Source: JBKPRX01 sp046734795 (GTDB taxonomy: Bacteria; Actinomycetota; Thermoleophilia; Gaiellales; Gaiellaceae). Taken from it: 31,853 bases of DNA. The stretch is taken from contig JBKPRX010000044.1 in NCBI GenBank assembly GCA_046734795.1, positions 1-31,853 of the forward strand, written 5' to 3'. The notes under the pieces were generated by a model. The model had not been told where the DNA came from. It did not search any database and saw nothing but the letters and a program-made list of their open reading frames with translations. Shown here in pieces: positions 8,823-16,613 of this stretch. The position numbers and the translations under genes were made by a program. Position 1 is the first letter of the stretch. The number at the start of each line of letters is the position of its first letter.

Positions 8823-10106
8823 TTAACCCGCGTCGAGCAGGTTCTCGAACCGGTCGGCGTCGTCGAACGGTCCGATCAGCGCGAGCCGCAGCCGATCCTC
8901 CGCGAGCAGCTCGCCGGCGACACGGGCAACGTCGTCGCCCGTGACTGCGTCGAGGTGTGCGAGAACGTCAGCCGGATCCTCGGCGGCGCCTTCGAGCACC
9001 TCACGCCGCAAGCCGAACATCGTCAGTCCCTGCGGACTCTCGAGCTGGAGCACGAAGCGGCCCTTGGAGAAGCTGCGCGCCTTCTCGAGCTCGTCCGCGG
9101 GAATCGACTCCGCGGCGATCCGCTTCAGCTCGTCGGCGACGGTCGTGACGGCCTCCTCGATCCGTTTGATGTCGACGCCCGCCTGCGCGAACAGCGAGCC
9201 GGCGTCGGTGTAGCTGTGGTTCACGCCGTAGACGTAGTAGGCAAGGCCGCGGCGCTCGCGCACCTCGGTGAAGAGACGTGACGACATCCCGCCGCCGAGA
9301 ATTGTCGCGAGCAGCTGCACGGCGTAGCGATCCGGATGCTGCAGCCGATAGCTCGGAACACCGATGCAGATGTGCGCTTGATCCGACTGCTTCGTGTGGA
9401 GCTTGACGCGGCCGTTTCCATTCGCGCTCGGCGTGAGCGGCGCTGCCTCTCCCGTGTCCGCCGGCTCGAGGCTGCTCAGGAGTTCTTCGACGCGATCGGT
9501 GACGTCGGCGCCGACCTTGCCGCCGATCCCGACGACCATTCGGCTCGGGCGGTACCAGTGGTTGACATAGTCGAGGAACGTCTCGCGTGTCGCCGCGCGG
9601 ACTGTCTCCTTGCGACCGATGATGTCCCAGCCGAGGGGCTGGTCGCCGTAGAGGAGGCTCTCGTAGACGCCGCTGATGAAGTCGCGCGGCGTGTCGTAGT
9701 ACATGTTCATCTCTTCGACGATCACGCCCTTTTCGCGCTCGATCTCTTCCGCGTCGAAAAGCGAGTTGCGCAACATGTCGACGAGGACGTCGAGTGCTAC
9801 GTCGCGATGCTCAGCTGCGCATTTCACGTAGTAGCCGGTGTACTCCTTGCCGGTGAACGCGTTGAACTCGCCGCCGATCGAGTCGATTTCGGTGGCGATC
9901 GCCTTCGCCGTCGGCCGGCGCTCGGTTCCCTTGAAGAACATGTGCTCCGCGAAATGCGCGATCCCGTTCGTTTCGCGCGTCTCGTAGCGAGAGCCCGCGG
10001 CGAGCATGATCATGCAGGTCACCGACTGCGCCTGATCGACGTTCGCCGTCAGGAGCCGGAGACCGTTGTCGAGCTTGCGCCGTTCGAAGACTCCCATCGC
10101 GGCCAT
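8823..10106 (-). CDS. M16-family zinc metallopeptidase (processing-peptidase-like)
   Basis: A 427-residue insulinase-family peptidase. The inverted zinc motif HFAEH (H51, E54, H55) is present, with the downstream glutamates in EREKGVIVEEMNMYYD. An N-terminal catalytic half (about 1-210) and a C-terminal non-catalytic half (about 215-420, with the substrate-binding region RRGLAYYVYG) give the usual length for the single-chain bacterial form often found near polynucleotide phosphorylase. The frame is open to 10241, but the family homology begins at MGVFERRKLDNGLRLLT. I place the start at ATG 10106 (ATG 10097 is equally possible); neither has a strong ribosome site. It is divergent from clpS with 36 bases between. 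Confidence 0.9.
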   Translation of the reverse strand: MAAMGVFERRKLDNGLRLLTANVDQAQSVTCMIMLAAGSRYETRETNGIAHFAEHMFFKGTERRPTAKAIATEIDSIGGEFNAFTGKEYTGYYVKCAAEHRDVALDVLVDMLRNSLFDAEEIEREKGVIVEEMNMYYDTPRDFISGVYESLLYGDQPLGWDIIGRKETVRAATRETFLDYVNHWYRPSRMVVGIGGKVGADVTDRVEELLSSLEPADTGEAAPLTPSANGNGRVKLHTKQSDQAHICIGVPSYRLQHPDRYAVQLLATILGGGMSSRLFTEVRERRGLAYYVYGVNHSYTDAGSLFAQAGVDIKRIEEAVTTVADELKRIAAESIPADELEKARSFSKGRFVLQLESPQGLTMFGLRREVLEGAAEDPADVLAHLDAVTGDDVARVAGELLAEDRLRLALIGPFDDADRFENLLDAG

Positions 10107-10142
10107 GCTAGTCGCGCCTGCGCACCCGACTACGATCAAACC

Positions 10143-10436
10143 GTGAGCACGACTCTGGCGCCGCCCCGCGAGGAGCTCGACCGAGGCACCGGAAGCGGTC
10201 TCGATCGGGAGTGGCGCGTGATCGTCCTGAACGACAACCACAACACGTTCCAGGGAGTCGCGACCGCCCTGGCCACGGTCATTCCCGGCGTGAGCTACGA
10301 GGACGGGCTACGGCTGGCGGATCGGATCCACAACGCGGGCCAGGCGATCGTTTGGTCAGGCGACCGCGAGCATGCCGAGCTCTACTGGCGCGAGCTCGCC
10401 GATCGCGGGCTCACGATGGCGCCGCTGGAGTCCTGA
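10143..10436 (+). CDS. clpS: ClpS-family ATP-dependent Clp protease adaptor
   Basis: A 97-residue adaptor predicted to deliver N-degron substrates to ClpA/ClpC-ClpP. The conserved core is seen as WRVIVLNDNHNTFQGVATAL (usual LNDDxxT pocket motif, here NDN in place of NDD) and RIHNAGQAIVWSGDREHAELY, with the pocket histidine in IHNAG. The C-terminal strand segment ends GLTMAPLES. The N-terminal extension of about 25 residues is unstructured, as in the family. Start GTG 10143 was chosen because upstream codons have no homology and it lies just downstream of the divergent M16 gene. The gene overlaps the convergent OsmC-like gene by 26 bases. Confidence 0.85.
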   Translation: MSTTLAPPREELDRGTGSGLDREWRVIVLNDNHNTFQGVATALATVIPGVSYEDGLRLADRIHNAGQAIVWSGDREHAELYWRELADRGLTMAPLES

Positions 10437-10839
10437 CCGTGCCGTTCACCGTCCACCGGTAGCTCGGCTTCGCGACGAGCGAGGCACCGATGAAGCAGTC
10501 GCGCTCGGCCTTTGCGAGGAGGGCGTCGAGCTCCTGGGCCGGCGGCTCCGGCTCGAGCTCCAGCTCGAGCTCGACGTCGATCTCGACGAACGCGTAACGC
10601 CCGTCGTCGTCGCGCTTCGTGATGCGGCCAGACGCGCGGCCGGTTGCCACGAAGTCGATCTCCAAGCGGTCGCCGTGGTACCGAAGGCTCGTCAACGTGC
10701 AGCGGACGAGTCCCGCCAGGACGAGATGCTCCGGCGACCAGTCCTCGGGCGGCGAGAGCGGCGAGAGGCCCTCGGCGCCGATTCGACCGTCGCGCTCGAC
10801 GTCGATTGCATAGGTGAATTCCTTCGCCGGCGCCGACAC
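10411..10839 (-). CDS. OsmC/Ohr-family protein
   Basis: A 142-residue OsmC-fold protein, a family that detoxifies organic hydroperoxides using a thiol pair. The two expected cysteines are present: C47 in VRCTLTSLRYH (central helix) and C115 in ERDCFIGAS. The family's SPEHLVLAGL helix start and the final strand YRWTVNGT are also visible. GTG 10839 was selected as start: GAGG lies 8 bases upstream and translation begins right at the first family strand. The 3' end overlaps clpS by 26 bases on the opposite strand. It is divergent from the 63-residue protein gene. OsmC-like rather than Ohr is likely from the layout, but the substrate is not determined. Confidence 0.85.
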   Translation of the reverse strand: MSAPAKEFTYAIDVERDGRIGAEGLSPLSPPEDWSPEHLVLAGLVRCTLTSLRYHGDRLEIDFVATGRASGRITKRDDDGRYAFVEIDVELELELEPEPPAQELDALLAKAERDCFIGASLVAKPSYRWTVNGTVRTPAAPS

Positions 10840-10896
10840 GAGCGCATCCTCGCACGCGCTGCAGCTGCCGTCCGGTGTCGGGCCTACGCTGGGCCA

Positions 10897-11088
10897 ATGA
10901 TCCGGCTTCGGCCGCTGAGCGAGGCAGAGTGCTACGCCCGCATCTACGGAGGGTCGGACCCCGCCGTCCGGATCGTCAGGCTCGATCCGCGACCGAAGCG
11001 ATTTCCGCTCAGCGTGACCGGCGAGGATCTGCGCCGCTCGTTCGAAGAGCGCATCGACGGCCGCGAGCCCGGCGCAGAAGCCGCGTAG
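10897..11088 (+). CDS. Small conserved-looking hypothetical protein (63 aa)
   Basis: Begins MIRLRPLSEAECYARIYGG, continues with VRIVRLDPR and ends in a charged helix (GEDLRRSFEERIDGR). I do not recognise a named family. The composition is that of a real soluble protein, it starts with ATG at a divergent gene boundary, and it is followed in the same direction by the Mug-Nudix gene with 48 bases between. The acidic/basic content and the absence of a signal peptide suggest a cytoplasmic protein. The frame could be spurious, but no competing gene covers the region. Confidence 0.6.
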   Translation: MIRLRPLSEAECYARIYGGSDPAVRIVRLDPRPKRFPLSVTGEDLRRSFEERIDGREPGAEAA

Positions 11089-11136
11089 CGGCGCGCCTGG
11101 CGACACAGAATCGGCACGATCTCGCGCGAGACCCGT

Positions 11137-12180
11137 ATGCCGCGGCCGCGTAACGTTCAGGAAGGGGACGCTGCACCCCCCAAGGGGGGAAGCGTTCGCA
11201 ATTGGTGGGACACGGCTGCGTCGGACGTGCCGGACGTACTTGCACCGGATCTCGACCTCGTCTTCGTCGGGATCAATCCGGGCCGTGTCTCCGCTGCGGC
11301 GCGCGCACACTTTGCGAATCCACGCAACGACTTTTGGCGTCTCCTGCACGCGGCGTCATTCACGACTCGGTTGCTCGCACCGACTGACCAGTTCGAGCTG
11401 CTCGAGCACGGCGTCGGCGTCACGAATGCGGCGTACCGGACGACGCCAGGATCCGGCGACCTCCGTCGCGGCGACTTCGCCGGCGCGGCCGAGCGGCTCG
11501 AGCGGATCGCGGTCGAGCTGCGACCGCGCTGGCTCGCCTTCGTCGGCAAAGAGGCGTACCGCGGAGCATTCGGCGAGCGCGCCGACCTCGGCGTCCCGGA
11601 GCGCCGCCTCGGCGAGACACGTTTGTTCGTGCTCCCGAGCACGTCGCCGGCAAATGCTGCGGTGCCGTGGCTCGCGCGACGCCGCTGGTTCGGCGAGCTT
11701 GCACAACACGTCTATGGCCGCCCGATCCGCGATGCCGTTCGCGGCCTGATCGTCGATCCACGCGGCCGGATCCTCCTCGCACGGATCGTCGACGACTACG
11801 AGGTCTGGTGGACGCTCCCCGGCGGTGGCACGCTCGAGGACGAGTCCGACGAGCAAGCTTTGCGCCGAGAGCTCTCCGAAGAGTGTGGGCTCGAAGACTT
11901 CGAGTTCGGGCCGCTTCTCTGGACGCGTCGGCAGTGGGAGGTGTCGCTCGCCTATTGGGGTGCTCAGGACGAGCGCATCTACCTCGTCCGCGCGAACGCA
12001 TTCGAGCCTGCTCCTGTCTTCACGCTCGAGCAGCTCGCTGCGGAAGGAATCGGAGAGCTCCGCTGGTTCGAACCACACGAGCTCGGACGGCTTCCGACGT
12101 CGCCGCCGTCGCTTGCGCAACTCGTTGCCGAGATCGCCGGGGACGGTGCGCCACACGAGCCGCTCGTGCTCGACAACTAG
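11137..12180 (+). CDS. Mug-type mismatch-specific DNA glycosylase fused to a Nudix hydrolase
   Basis: One 347-residue frame with two repair domains. The N-terminal domain (about 30-195) is a Mug/TDG-like uracil-DNA glycosylase: VLAPDLDLVFVGINPGRVSA carries the catalytic-site GINPG asparagine, and LPSTSPANA matches the DNA-intercalating loop. The C-terminal domain (about 200-340) is Nudix, with an exact box of form G-x5-E-x7-REL-x-EE-x-GL after WWTLPGG. Mug excises uracil or thymine from G mismatches; Nudix proteins clean nucleotide pools or other pyrophosphates. The start is uncertain: ATG 11137 is the only ATG, but GTG 11227 gives an N-terminus aligning with E. coli Mug. The stop shares CTAG with the convergent GH3 gene. 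Confidence 0.88.
   Translation: MPRPRNVQEGDAAPPKGGSVRNWWDTAASDVPDVLAPDLDLVFVGINPGRVSAAARAHFANPRNDFWRLLHAASFTTRLLAPTDQFELLEHGVGVTNAAYRTTPGSGDLRRGDFAGAAERLERIAVELRPRWLAFVGKEAYRGAFGERADLGVPERRLGETRLFVLPSTSPANAAVPWLARRRWFGELAQHVYGRPIRDAVRGLIVDPRGRILLARIVDDYEVWWTLPGGGTLEDESDEQALRRELSEECGLEDFEFGPLLWTRRQWEVSLAYWGAQDERIYLVRANAFEPAPVFTLEQLAAEGIGELRWFEPHELGRLPTSPPSLAQLVAEIAGDGAPHEPLVLDN
11176..11189. repeat. C6-AA-G6 palindrome near the start of the Mug-Nudix gene
   Basis: CCCCCC (11176-11181), AA, GGGGGG (11184-11189) is a perfect six-base inverted repeat between the two possible start codons of the fusion gene. It could fold in the mRNA or be a slippage-prone run that changes the frame of the first start. 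Confidence 0.8.
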
Positions 12181-14102
12181 CGGTATCTGCGACTCGTCGC
12201 GAGACCGGCGCCGAACCGGAAGAGCGGCTTGGACAACTTCCTGTCGAGACGCCGGTTGAGCGCCATCGGAACGTCGCGGATTGACGCCGGCCACGTGAAC
12301 GGCAGCCGCCCGCGCGCGGGCGCCCGGCCGAACAGGATGTCTGCGATCGCGTCGCCGCCCTGACTGCCGGGCAGGTACGCCATCACAAACGCTGCCGAGT
12401 GCCTGATCAGGTCGGCGATCATCAGTGGCCGGCCGGCGATCAACACGAGCACGACTGGCTTGCCGGTCTTTTCGACGGTTCTCACCAGGCGCTGCTCGTC
12501 GGCGGCAAGCGAAGCGGTGCGCGTGTCGCCCTCCCATTCCGCATACGGGTCCTCGCCGACGACCACGACCGCGGCGCGCGCGCGCTGCGCGGCAGCGCGA
12601 ACGGCGCGCGCGTCCGTCCAGTCTCCGACGGTCAGAACGTTCCGCGGACCGACGACACGACGGACGCCGTCCACGACCGTCTTGCCGGGCGGCGCCGGGA
12701 CGCCGTCCGGCACTCCCTGCCACCCAACGGTCCACCCGCCGTCCTGACGCGCGAGGTCGTCGGCACTCGAACCCACGACGAGGATCGGTCCGTGCCGCGC
12801 GAGCGGCAACAGCTTCGCCCGGTTTCGCAGCACTGTGACGGAAGCCGTCGCCGCAGCGCGCGAGAGCGCGATGTCGGCGGGTGTTCTTGCCGGCTTCGCA
12901 GCTTCTGGCGCGTATGGCTGCTCGAACAGTCCGAGCCGGAACTTGAGGGCGAGCACACGCGCGACAGCCGCGTCGATGGTCGCCTCGCTGACAAGTCCGT
13001 CACGGGCCGCCGCCTGCAGCGCAGTCACGAAGTCATTCGCACGCTCGGGGACCATCGAGACGTCCAGACCTGCGTTCAGCGCCATCGCGACCGCCCGCTC
13101 GTAATTCGCAACCACGCGCGGCTGCCGCTTGATCGCGGGCGCGCCCTGGCAGCTGCAGAAGAGGTTCTCGACGTCGCCCCAATCGGAGAGCGTCACGCCC
13201 GTGAACCCGAGCTGACCGCGGAGAAGGTCCACGAGCGCGGCGCGTGACCCGACGGTCGGCTCACCGTTCAACCATCCGTGCTGGTTCATCACCGTTGCGA
13301 CGTGAGCGTCGACTGCCGCGCGGAAAGGCGGCAAGAACACCGAGCGGAGCTCGCGTTGAGACAGTTGCACGCGTCCGGCGTCCACGCCGTTCGCAGGCTG
13401 TGAATAGCCGAGGAAATGCTTCGCCGTCGCGGCTACCTCGACTCGGTCCGAATCCGCGCCCTGCAGTCCTTTTACCGCTACCGCGACGAGTGTCGATGCC
13501 AGGGCCGGGTCTTCGCCGTACGTCTCGTAGTAGCGGCCCCACCGGAGATCGCGCGCGACGTCGGCGACGGGCCCGAAGACCCAGCGGACGCCGCTTTGCC
13601 GCGTAACACGTGAAGTCGCCGCCGCTATCTGTTCGACTAGCGCCGGGCTCCGTGTTGCGGCCAGTCCGAGCTGTTGCGGAAACACCTCTGCGCCGCGAAG
13701 CCACGTGAAGCCGTGCGTCGCGTCGGCGCCGTACACGATCGGGATGCCGAGCCTCGAATGCGCGAGGGCGTAGCGCTGAAGCGCGTTCACTCCGCGCGCC
13801 CAGCCGAGCACCGACGCATCTTGCGAAGGCGTTTCGCCCGCGCCGCTCAGGATCGCGCCGACGTGTGAGCGGTCCAGCACATCTGCAAGATCTGCATCGT
13901 TTCGCAACCTGCCCACGTGGATCATTGCGAGCTGGCCCGCCTTCTCGGCCAAGGTCATCCGCGCGAGAAGGTCGGCGACTCGCGTCGCCACCGGCGCGGA
14001 CGGATCGCGGTAGGGCGGCGTCTCGGTGGTGCGACCGTTCGCAGCCACGGTTGTGAGTGCCGCCGCAACCAGGACGAACGGGAGAAGCAAGCGGCGCAGC
14101 AC
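12177..14102 (-). CDS. Secreted glycoside hydrolase family 3 protein (beta-glucosidase/exo-glucanase-like)
   Basis: Cleaves beta-linked glucose or related sugars from non-reducing ends, judging by family. The 641-residue protein has a signal peptide (about residues 1-21), then the GH3 TIM barrel (about 40-385) and the alpha/beta sandwich domain (about 420-625). Motifs: YGADATHGF (123-131), GPVADVARDLRWGR with YETYGEDP (177-199), KHFLGY from 228, and TLSDWGD with the nucleophile D307. The closing GRLPFTWP is also typical. Layout is closest to plant-type exo-beta-glucanase members. Start is GTG 14102, 20 bases after the NAD synthetase stop, so it is the last gene of a four-gene unit. The link to NAD synthesis is probably not functional. 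Confidence 0.92.
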   Translation of the reverse strand: MLRRLLLPFVLVAAALTTVAANGRTTETPPYRDPSAPVATRVADLLARMTLAEKAGQLAMIHVGRLRNDADLADVLDRSHVGAILSGAGETPSQDASVLGWARGVNALQRYALAHSRLGIPIVYGADATHGFTWLRGAEVFPQQLGLAATRSPALVEQIAAATSRVTRQSGVRWVFGPVADVARDLRWGRYYETYGEDPALASTLVAVAVKGLQGADSDRVEVAATAKHFLGYSQPANGVDAGRVQLSQRELRSVFLPPFRAAVDAHVATVMNQHGWLNGEPTVGSRAALVDLLRGQLGFTGVTLSDWGDVENLFCSCQGAPAIKRQPRVVANYERAVAMALNAGLDVSMVPERANDFVTALQAAARDGLVSEATIDAAVARVLALKFRLGLFEQPYAPEAAKPARTPADIALSRAAATASVTVLRNRAKLLPLARHGPILVVGSSADDLARQDGGWTVGWQGVPDGVPAPPGKTVVDGVRRVVGPRNVLTVGDWTDARAVRAAAQRARAAVVVVGEDPYAEWEGDTRTASLAADEQRLVRTVEKTGKPVVLVLIAGRPLMIADLIRHSAAFVMAYLPGSQGGDAIADILFGRAPARGRLPFTWPASIRDVPMALNRRLDRKLSKPLFRFGAGLATSRRYR

Positions 14103-14122
14103 GCGCCGATGCTAGCCGTGGC

Positions 14123-15838
14123 TCAGCCGCGCCAGCGGTTCGTGATCGGCGTGCGCCGGTCGCGGCCGAACGCCTTCGGCCGGAGACGCACCCCAGGTGG
14201 CGCCTGCCGCCGCTTGTACTCGGCCCGGTCGATCATCGCCACCGCACGCGCGACGACGTCCGCATCGAAGCCGTCCTGTGCAAGCTCCTCGCCGGACCGA
14301 TCCTCTTCGATGTACGCCTCGAGGACGCGATCGAGTTCTGGATACGGCGGCAGCGAGTCCTCGTCGCGCTGGTCCAGACGCAACTCTGCGCTGGGGGCGC
14401 GTTCGATGGTCGTCTGCGGAATCAGCTCCCGACCCGCGCGCTCGTTGAGGTGGCGCGAAAGGCGGAACACGTCGGTCTTGAAGACGTCCTTCAGGAGCGC
14501 GAATCCGCCGGCCATGTCGCCGTACAACGTCGCGTAACCCACCGAAAGCTCCGACTTGTTGCCGGTCGCGACGAGGAGCCAACCGAACTTGTTCGAGAGC
14601 GCCATCAACAACGTGCCGCGGATGCGGGCCTGGAGGTTCTCTTCGGCGAGGTCGGGATCGCGACCGGCGAATGCTTCCTCCAGCGTCTCGGTGAACGCGC
14701 TCACGACCGACTCGATCGGCAACTCGAGAAAGTGCGTGCCGAGATTCTCCGCGAGCCGGCGCGCATCGCTTCTCGTTCCTTCCGACGAATACCGCGAGGG
14801 CATCGAGACGCAATGGACGGCGTCCGGTCCGAGCGCCTCGACGCACAACGCGGCGGTGAGCGCCGAATCGATCCCGCCCGAGACGCCGACGACAACCTCG
14901 CCGAATCCGTTCTTCCGAACGTAGTCCGAGAGTCCGAGCTCGAGCGCGCGACGCATCTGCTCGAGCTCAGGTTCGGGCTCCGTCACGCCGCCGGGTCGCA
15001 GGGATGCGGGCTCGCGGACTGCCCCGAGCTCGACGACGGTCGGATTCGGATCGGCAGGCCGCTCGCGTGCAAGCGCGCGACGGCGCGCATCGCTGAGCCG
15101 CCGGCCCACGACGCCAGCGGGATCGACGTCGACGACGAGCAGGCACTCCTCGAAACCGGGCGCACGCGCGAGCACGAGCCCTTCGTCGTCGAGCACGACC
15201 GAGTGTCCGTCGAAGATCAGCTCGTCCTGCGCACCGACTGCATTGCAGAACGCGAGATATGCCGTGTTGTCGCGCGCCCGGGTGCGCAGCATCTCCTCGC
15301 GCTCGCGGTCCTTGCCTACGTGGTACGGCGAAGCCGAGATGTTCACGATCAACTCCGCGCCGGCAAGTGCAAGATCGGTCGCGGGCGGACCCGGCTGCCA
15401 GACGTCTTCGCACACCGTCGGCGCAAAAAATGTGTCGCCGGCACGGAGCAGGATCAGATCGCGGCCGGCCGCGAAGTAGCGGTCCTCGTCGAAAACGCCG
15501 TAGTTCGGCAGGAAGCGCTTGCGGTACCGCGCCTTGACCTCGCCGTTCGAGCAGACGACACACGCGTTGTAGAGGTCACGGTCGAAGAACGGCGCGCCGA
15601 CAAGCGCCGTGATCCCGCTTGTCTCGCGGGCGACTTCGCCGACGGTGCGCTCGGCTGCACGGACGAAGCTCGGGCGCAGGAGCAGGTCCTCCGGCGGATA
15701 GCCCGTCACTGCGAGCTCGGGGAAGACGACGACGTCCGCCTCCTCGTCGCGCGCCTGCGCGAGCCACTCGAGGATGCGGTCGCGGTTCCCGTCGAGATCG
15801 CCGACGACCGTGTTGATCTGAGCCAGCGCAAGCCGCAT
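14123..15838 (-). CDS. nadE: Glutamine-dependent NAD+ synthetase
   Basis: Last step of NAD+ biosynthesis: amidates deamido-NAD+ using glutamine-derived ammonia and ATP. The 571 residues contain an N-terminal nitrilase-fold glutaminase domain with the catalytic triad E41 (FPELAVTGYPPEDLL), K107 (YRKRFLPNYGVFDE) and C143 (TVCEDVW), and a C-terminal synthetase domain with the ATP pyrophosphatase loop VSGGIDS (319-325). GNKSELSVGYATLYGD further downstream is also diagnostic. Length is normal for the two-domain form. Starts at ATG 15838. It sits between an SDR gene (28 bases upstream) and the GH3 gene on the same strand. Confidence 0.95.
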   Translation of the reverse strand: MRLALAQINTVVGDLDGNRDRILEWLAQARDEEADVVVFPELAVTGYPPEDLLLRPSFVRAAERTVGEVARETSGITALVGAPFFDRDLYNACVVCSNGEVKARYRKRFLPNYGVFDEDRYFAAGRDLILLRAGDTFFAPTVCEDVWQPGPPATDLALAGAELIVNISASPYHVGKDREREEMLRTRARDNTAYLAFCNAVGAQDELIFDGHSVVLDDEGLVLARAPGFEECLLVVDVDPAGVVGRRLSDARRRALARERPADPNPTVVELGAVREPASLRPGGVTEPEPELEQMRRALELGLSDYVRKNGFGEVVVGVSGGIDSALTAALCVEALGPDAVHCVSMPSRYSSEGTRSDARRLAENLGTHFLELPIESVVSAFTETLEEAFAGRDPDLAEENLQARIRGTLLMALSNKFGWLLVATGNKSELSVGYATLYGDMAGGFALLKDVFKTDVFRLSRHLNERAGRELIPQTTIERAPSAELRLDQRDEDSLPPYPELDRVLEAYIEEDRSGEELAQDGFDADVVARAVAMIDRAEYKRRQAPPGVRLRPKAFGRDRRTPITNRWRG

Positions 15839-15866
15839 CGGTAGTTTCAGACTAGCAGGCGAAAAC

Positions 15867-16613
15867 CTACCGCTGCAGCCGGATCGCGTTCAGGTCGCGC
15901 TCGACGATCTCGTCCGAGCGCCGAATGAGGTCCTCGATGTCGTCGTGCTCGGCGTGGAGGTAGCGACCAGCAAGCGCGTCCGCGCGACCTGAGGCGAGGA
16001 CGCGCACGAGCCGAGGCGCGAGCTCGGGCGGCGTCCACGGCATGTCGTCACCGAAGCCGTCGGTCATTGCGGTGCGCACGCGACCGGGACTGATGACGAA
16101 GACCGGGATCCGGCCGGCGAGCTCGTTGGCGAGTACCTCGCCGTAGCGGAACACCGCGGCCTTCGACGCGGGATACGCGGTCGCGGTCTGACCCGGAAGG
16201 TACGCGGCACCGCTTCCCGTGATCACGATCCGACCCGAGCCGCGCGCCAGCATTCCCGGAATCACGGCGGAGCAGCACAGATGAACGCCGAGGACGTTCA
16301 CTTCGAATGTCCGCCACCACGCCTCCGGGTCGATCTCCCACGTCACTTCGCGGTTCCCGGTGCCGGCATTCGCAACAAGCACGTCGACGGGCTTGGTCTC
16401 GCGAATCCAACGCTCGACGTCCTCGCGTTTCGTGACGTCGCCGACGAGTGCGCGCCCGTCGATCTCGGCGGCGACCGCTTCCACCTGCTCGGAGGTGCGG
16501 CCGGTGACGACGACGTCCATGCCGGCGGCCGCGAGCTCGCGCGCGATGTTCGCGCCGATGCCGCGTCCTCCACCGGTGACGAGCGCGATGCCACTGAGTG
16601 CGTCAGACGACAC
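15867..16613 (-). CDS. SDR-family oxidoreductase
   Basis: A classical short-chain dehydrogenase of 248 residues using NAD(P)H. Cofactor motif TGGGRGIG (13-20), NAG motif in VLVANAGTG near 88, catalytic serine in VITGSGAAYLPG, and YPASK near 154-158. A longer-than-usual C-terminal tail (DLIRRSDEIVERDLNAIRLQR) follows the core. Start GTG 16613 overlaps the acyl-CoA synthetase stop by 11 bases, so the two are translationally coupled and probably act on the same acyl or hydroxyacyl compound. Substrate not predictable. Confidence 0.88.
   Translation of the reverse strand: MSSDALSGIALVTGGGRGIGANIARELAAAGMDVVVTGRTSEQVEAVAAEIDGRALVGDVTKREDVERWIRETKPVDVLVANAGTGNREVTWEIDPEAWWRTFEVNVLGVHLCCSAVIPGMLARGSGRIVITGSGAAYLPGQTATAYPASKAAVFRYGEVLANELAGRIPVFVISPGRVRTAMTDGFGDDMPWTPPELAPRLVRVLASGRADALAGRYLHAEHDDIEDLIRRSDEIVERDLNAIRLQR

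Noticed and set aside
14057..15844. Plus-strand frame of 595 codons opposite nadE
   Set aside because: Shadow of nadE; longer than the real gene only because stops are rare in this GC-rich antisense frame.
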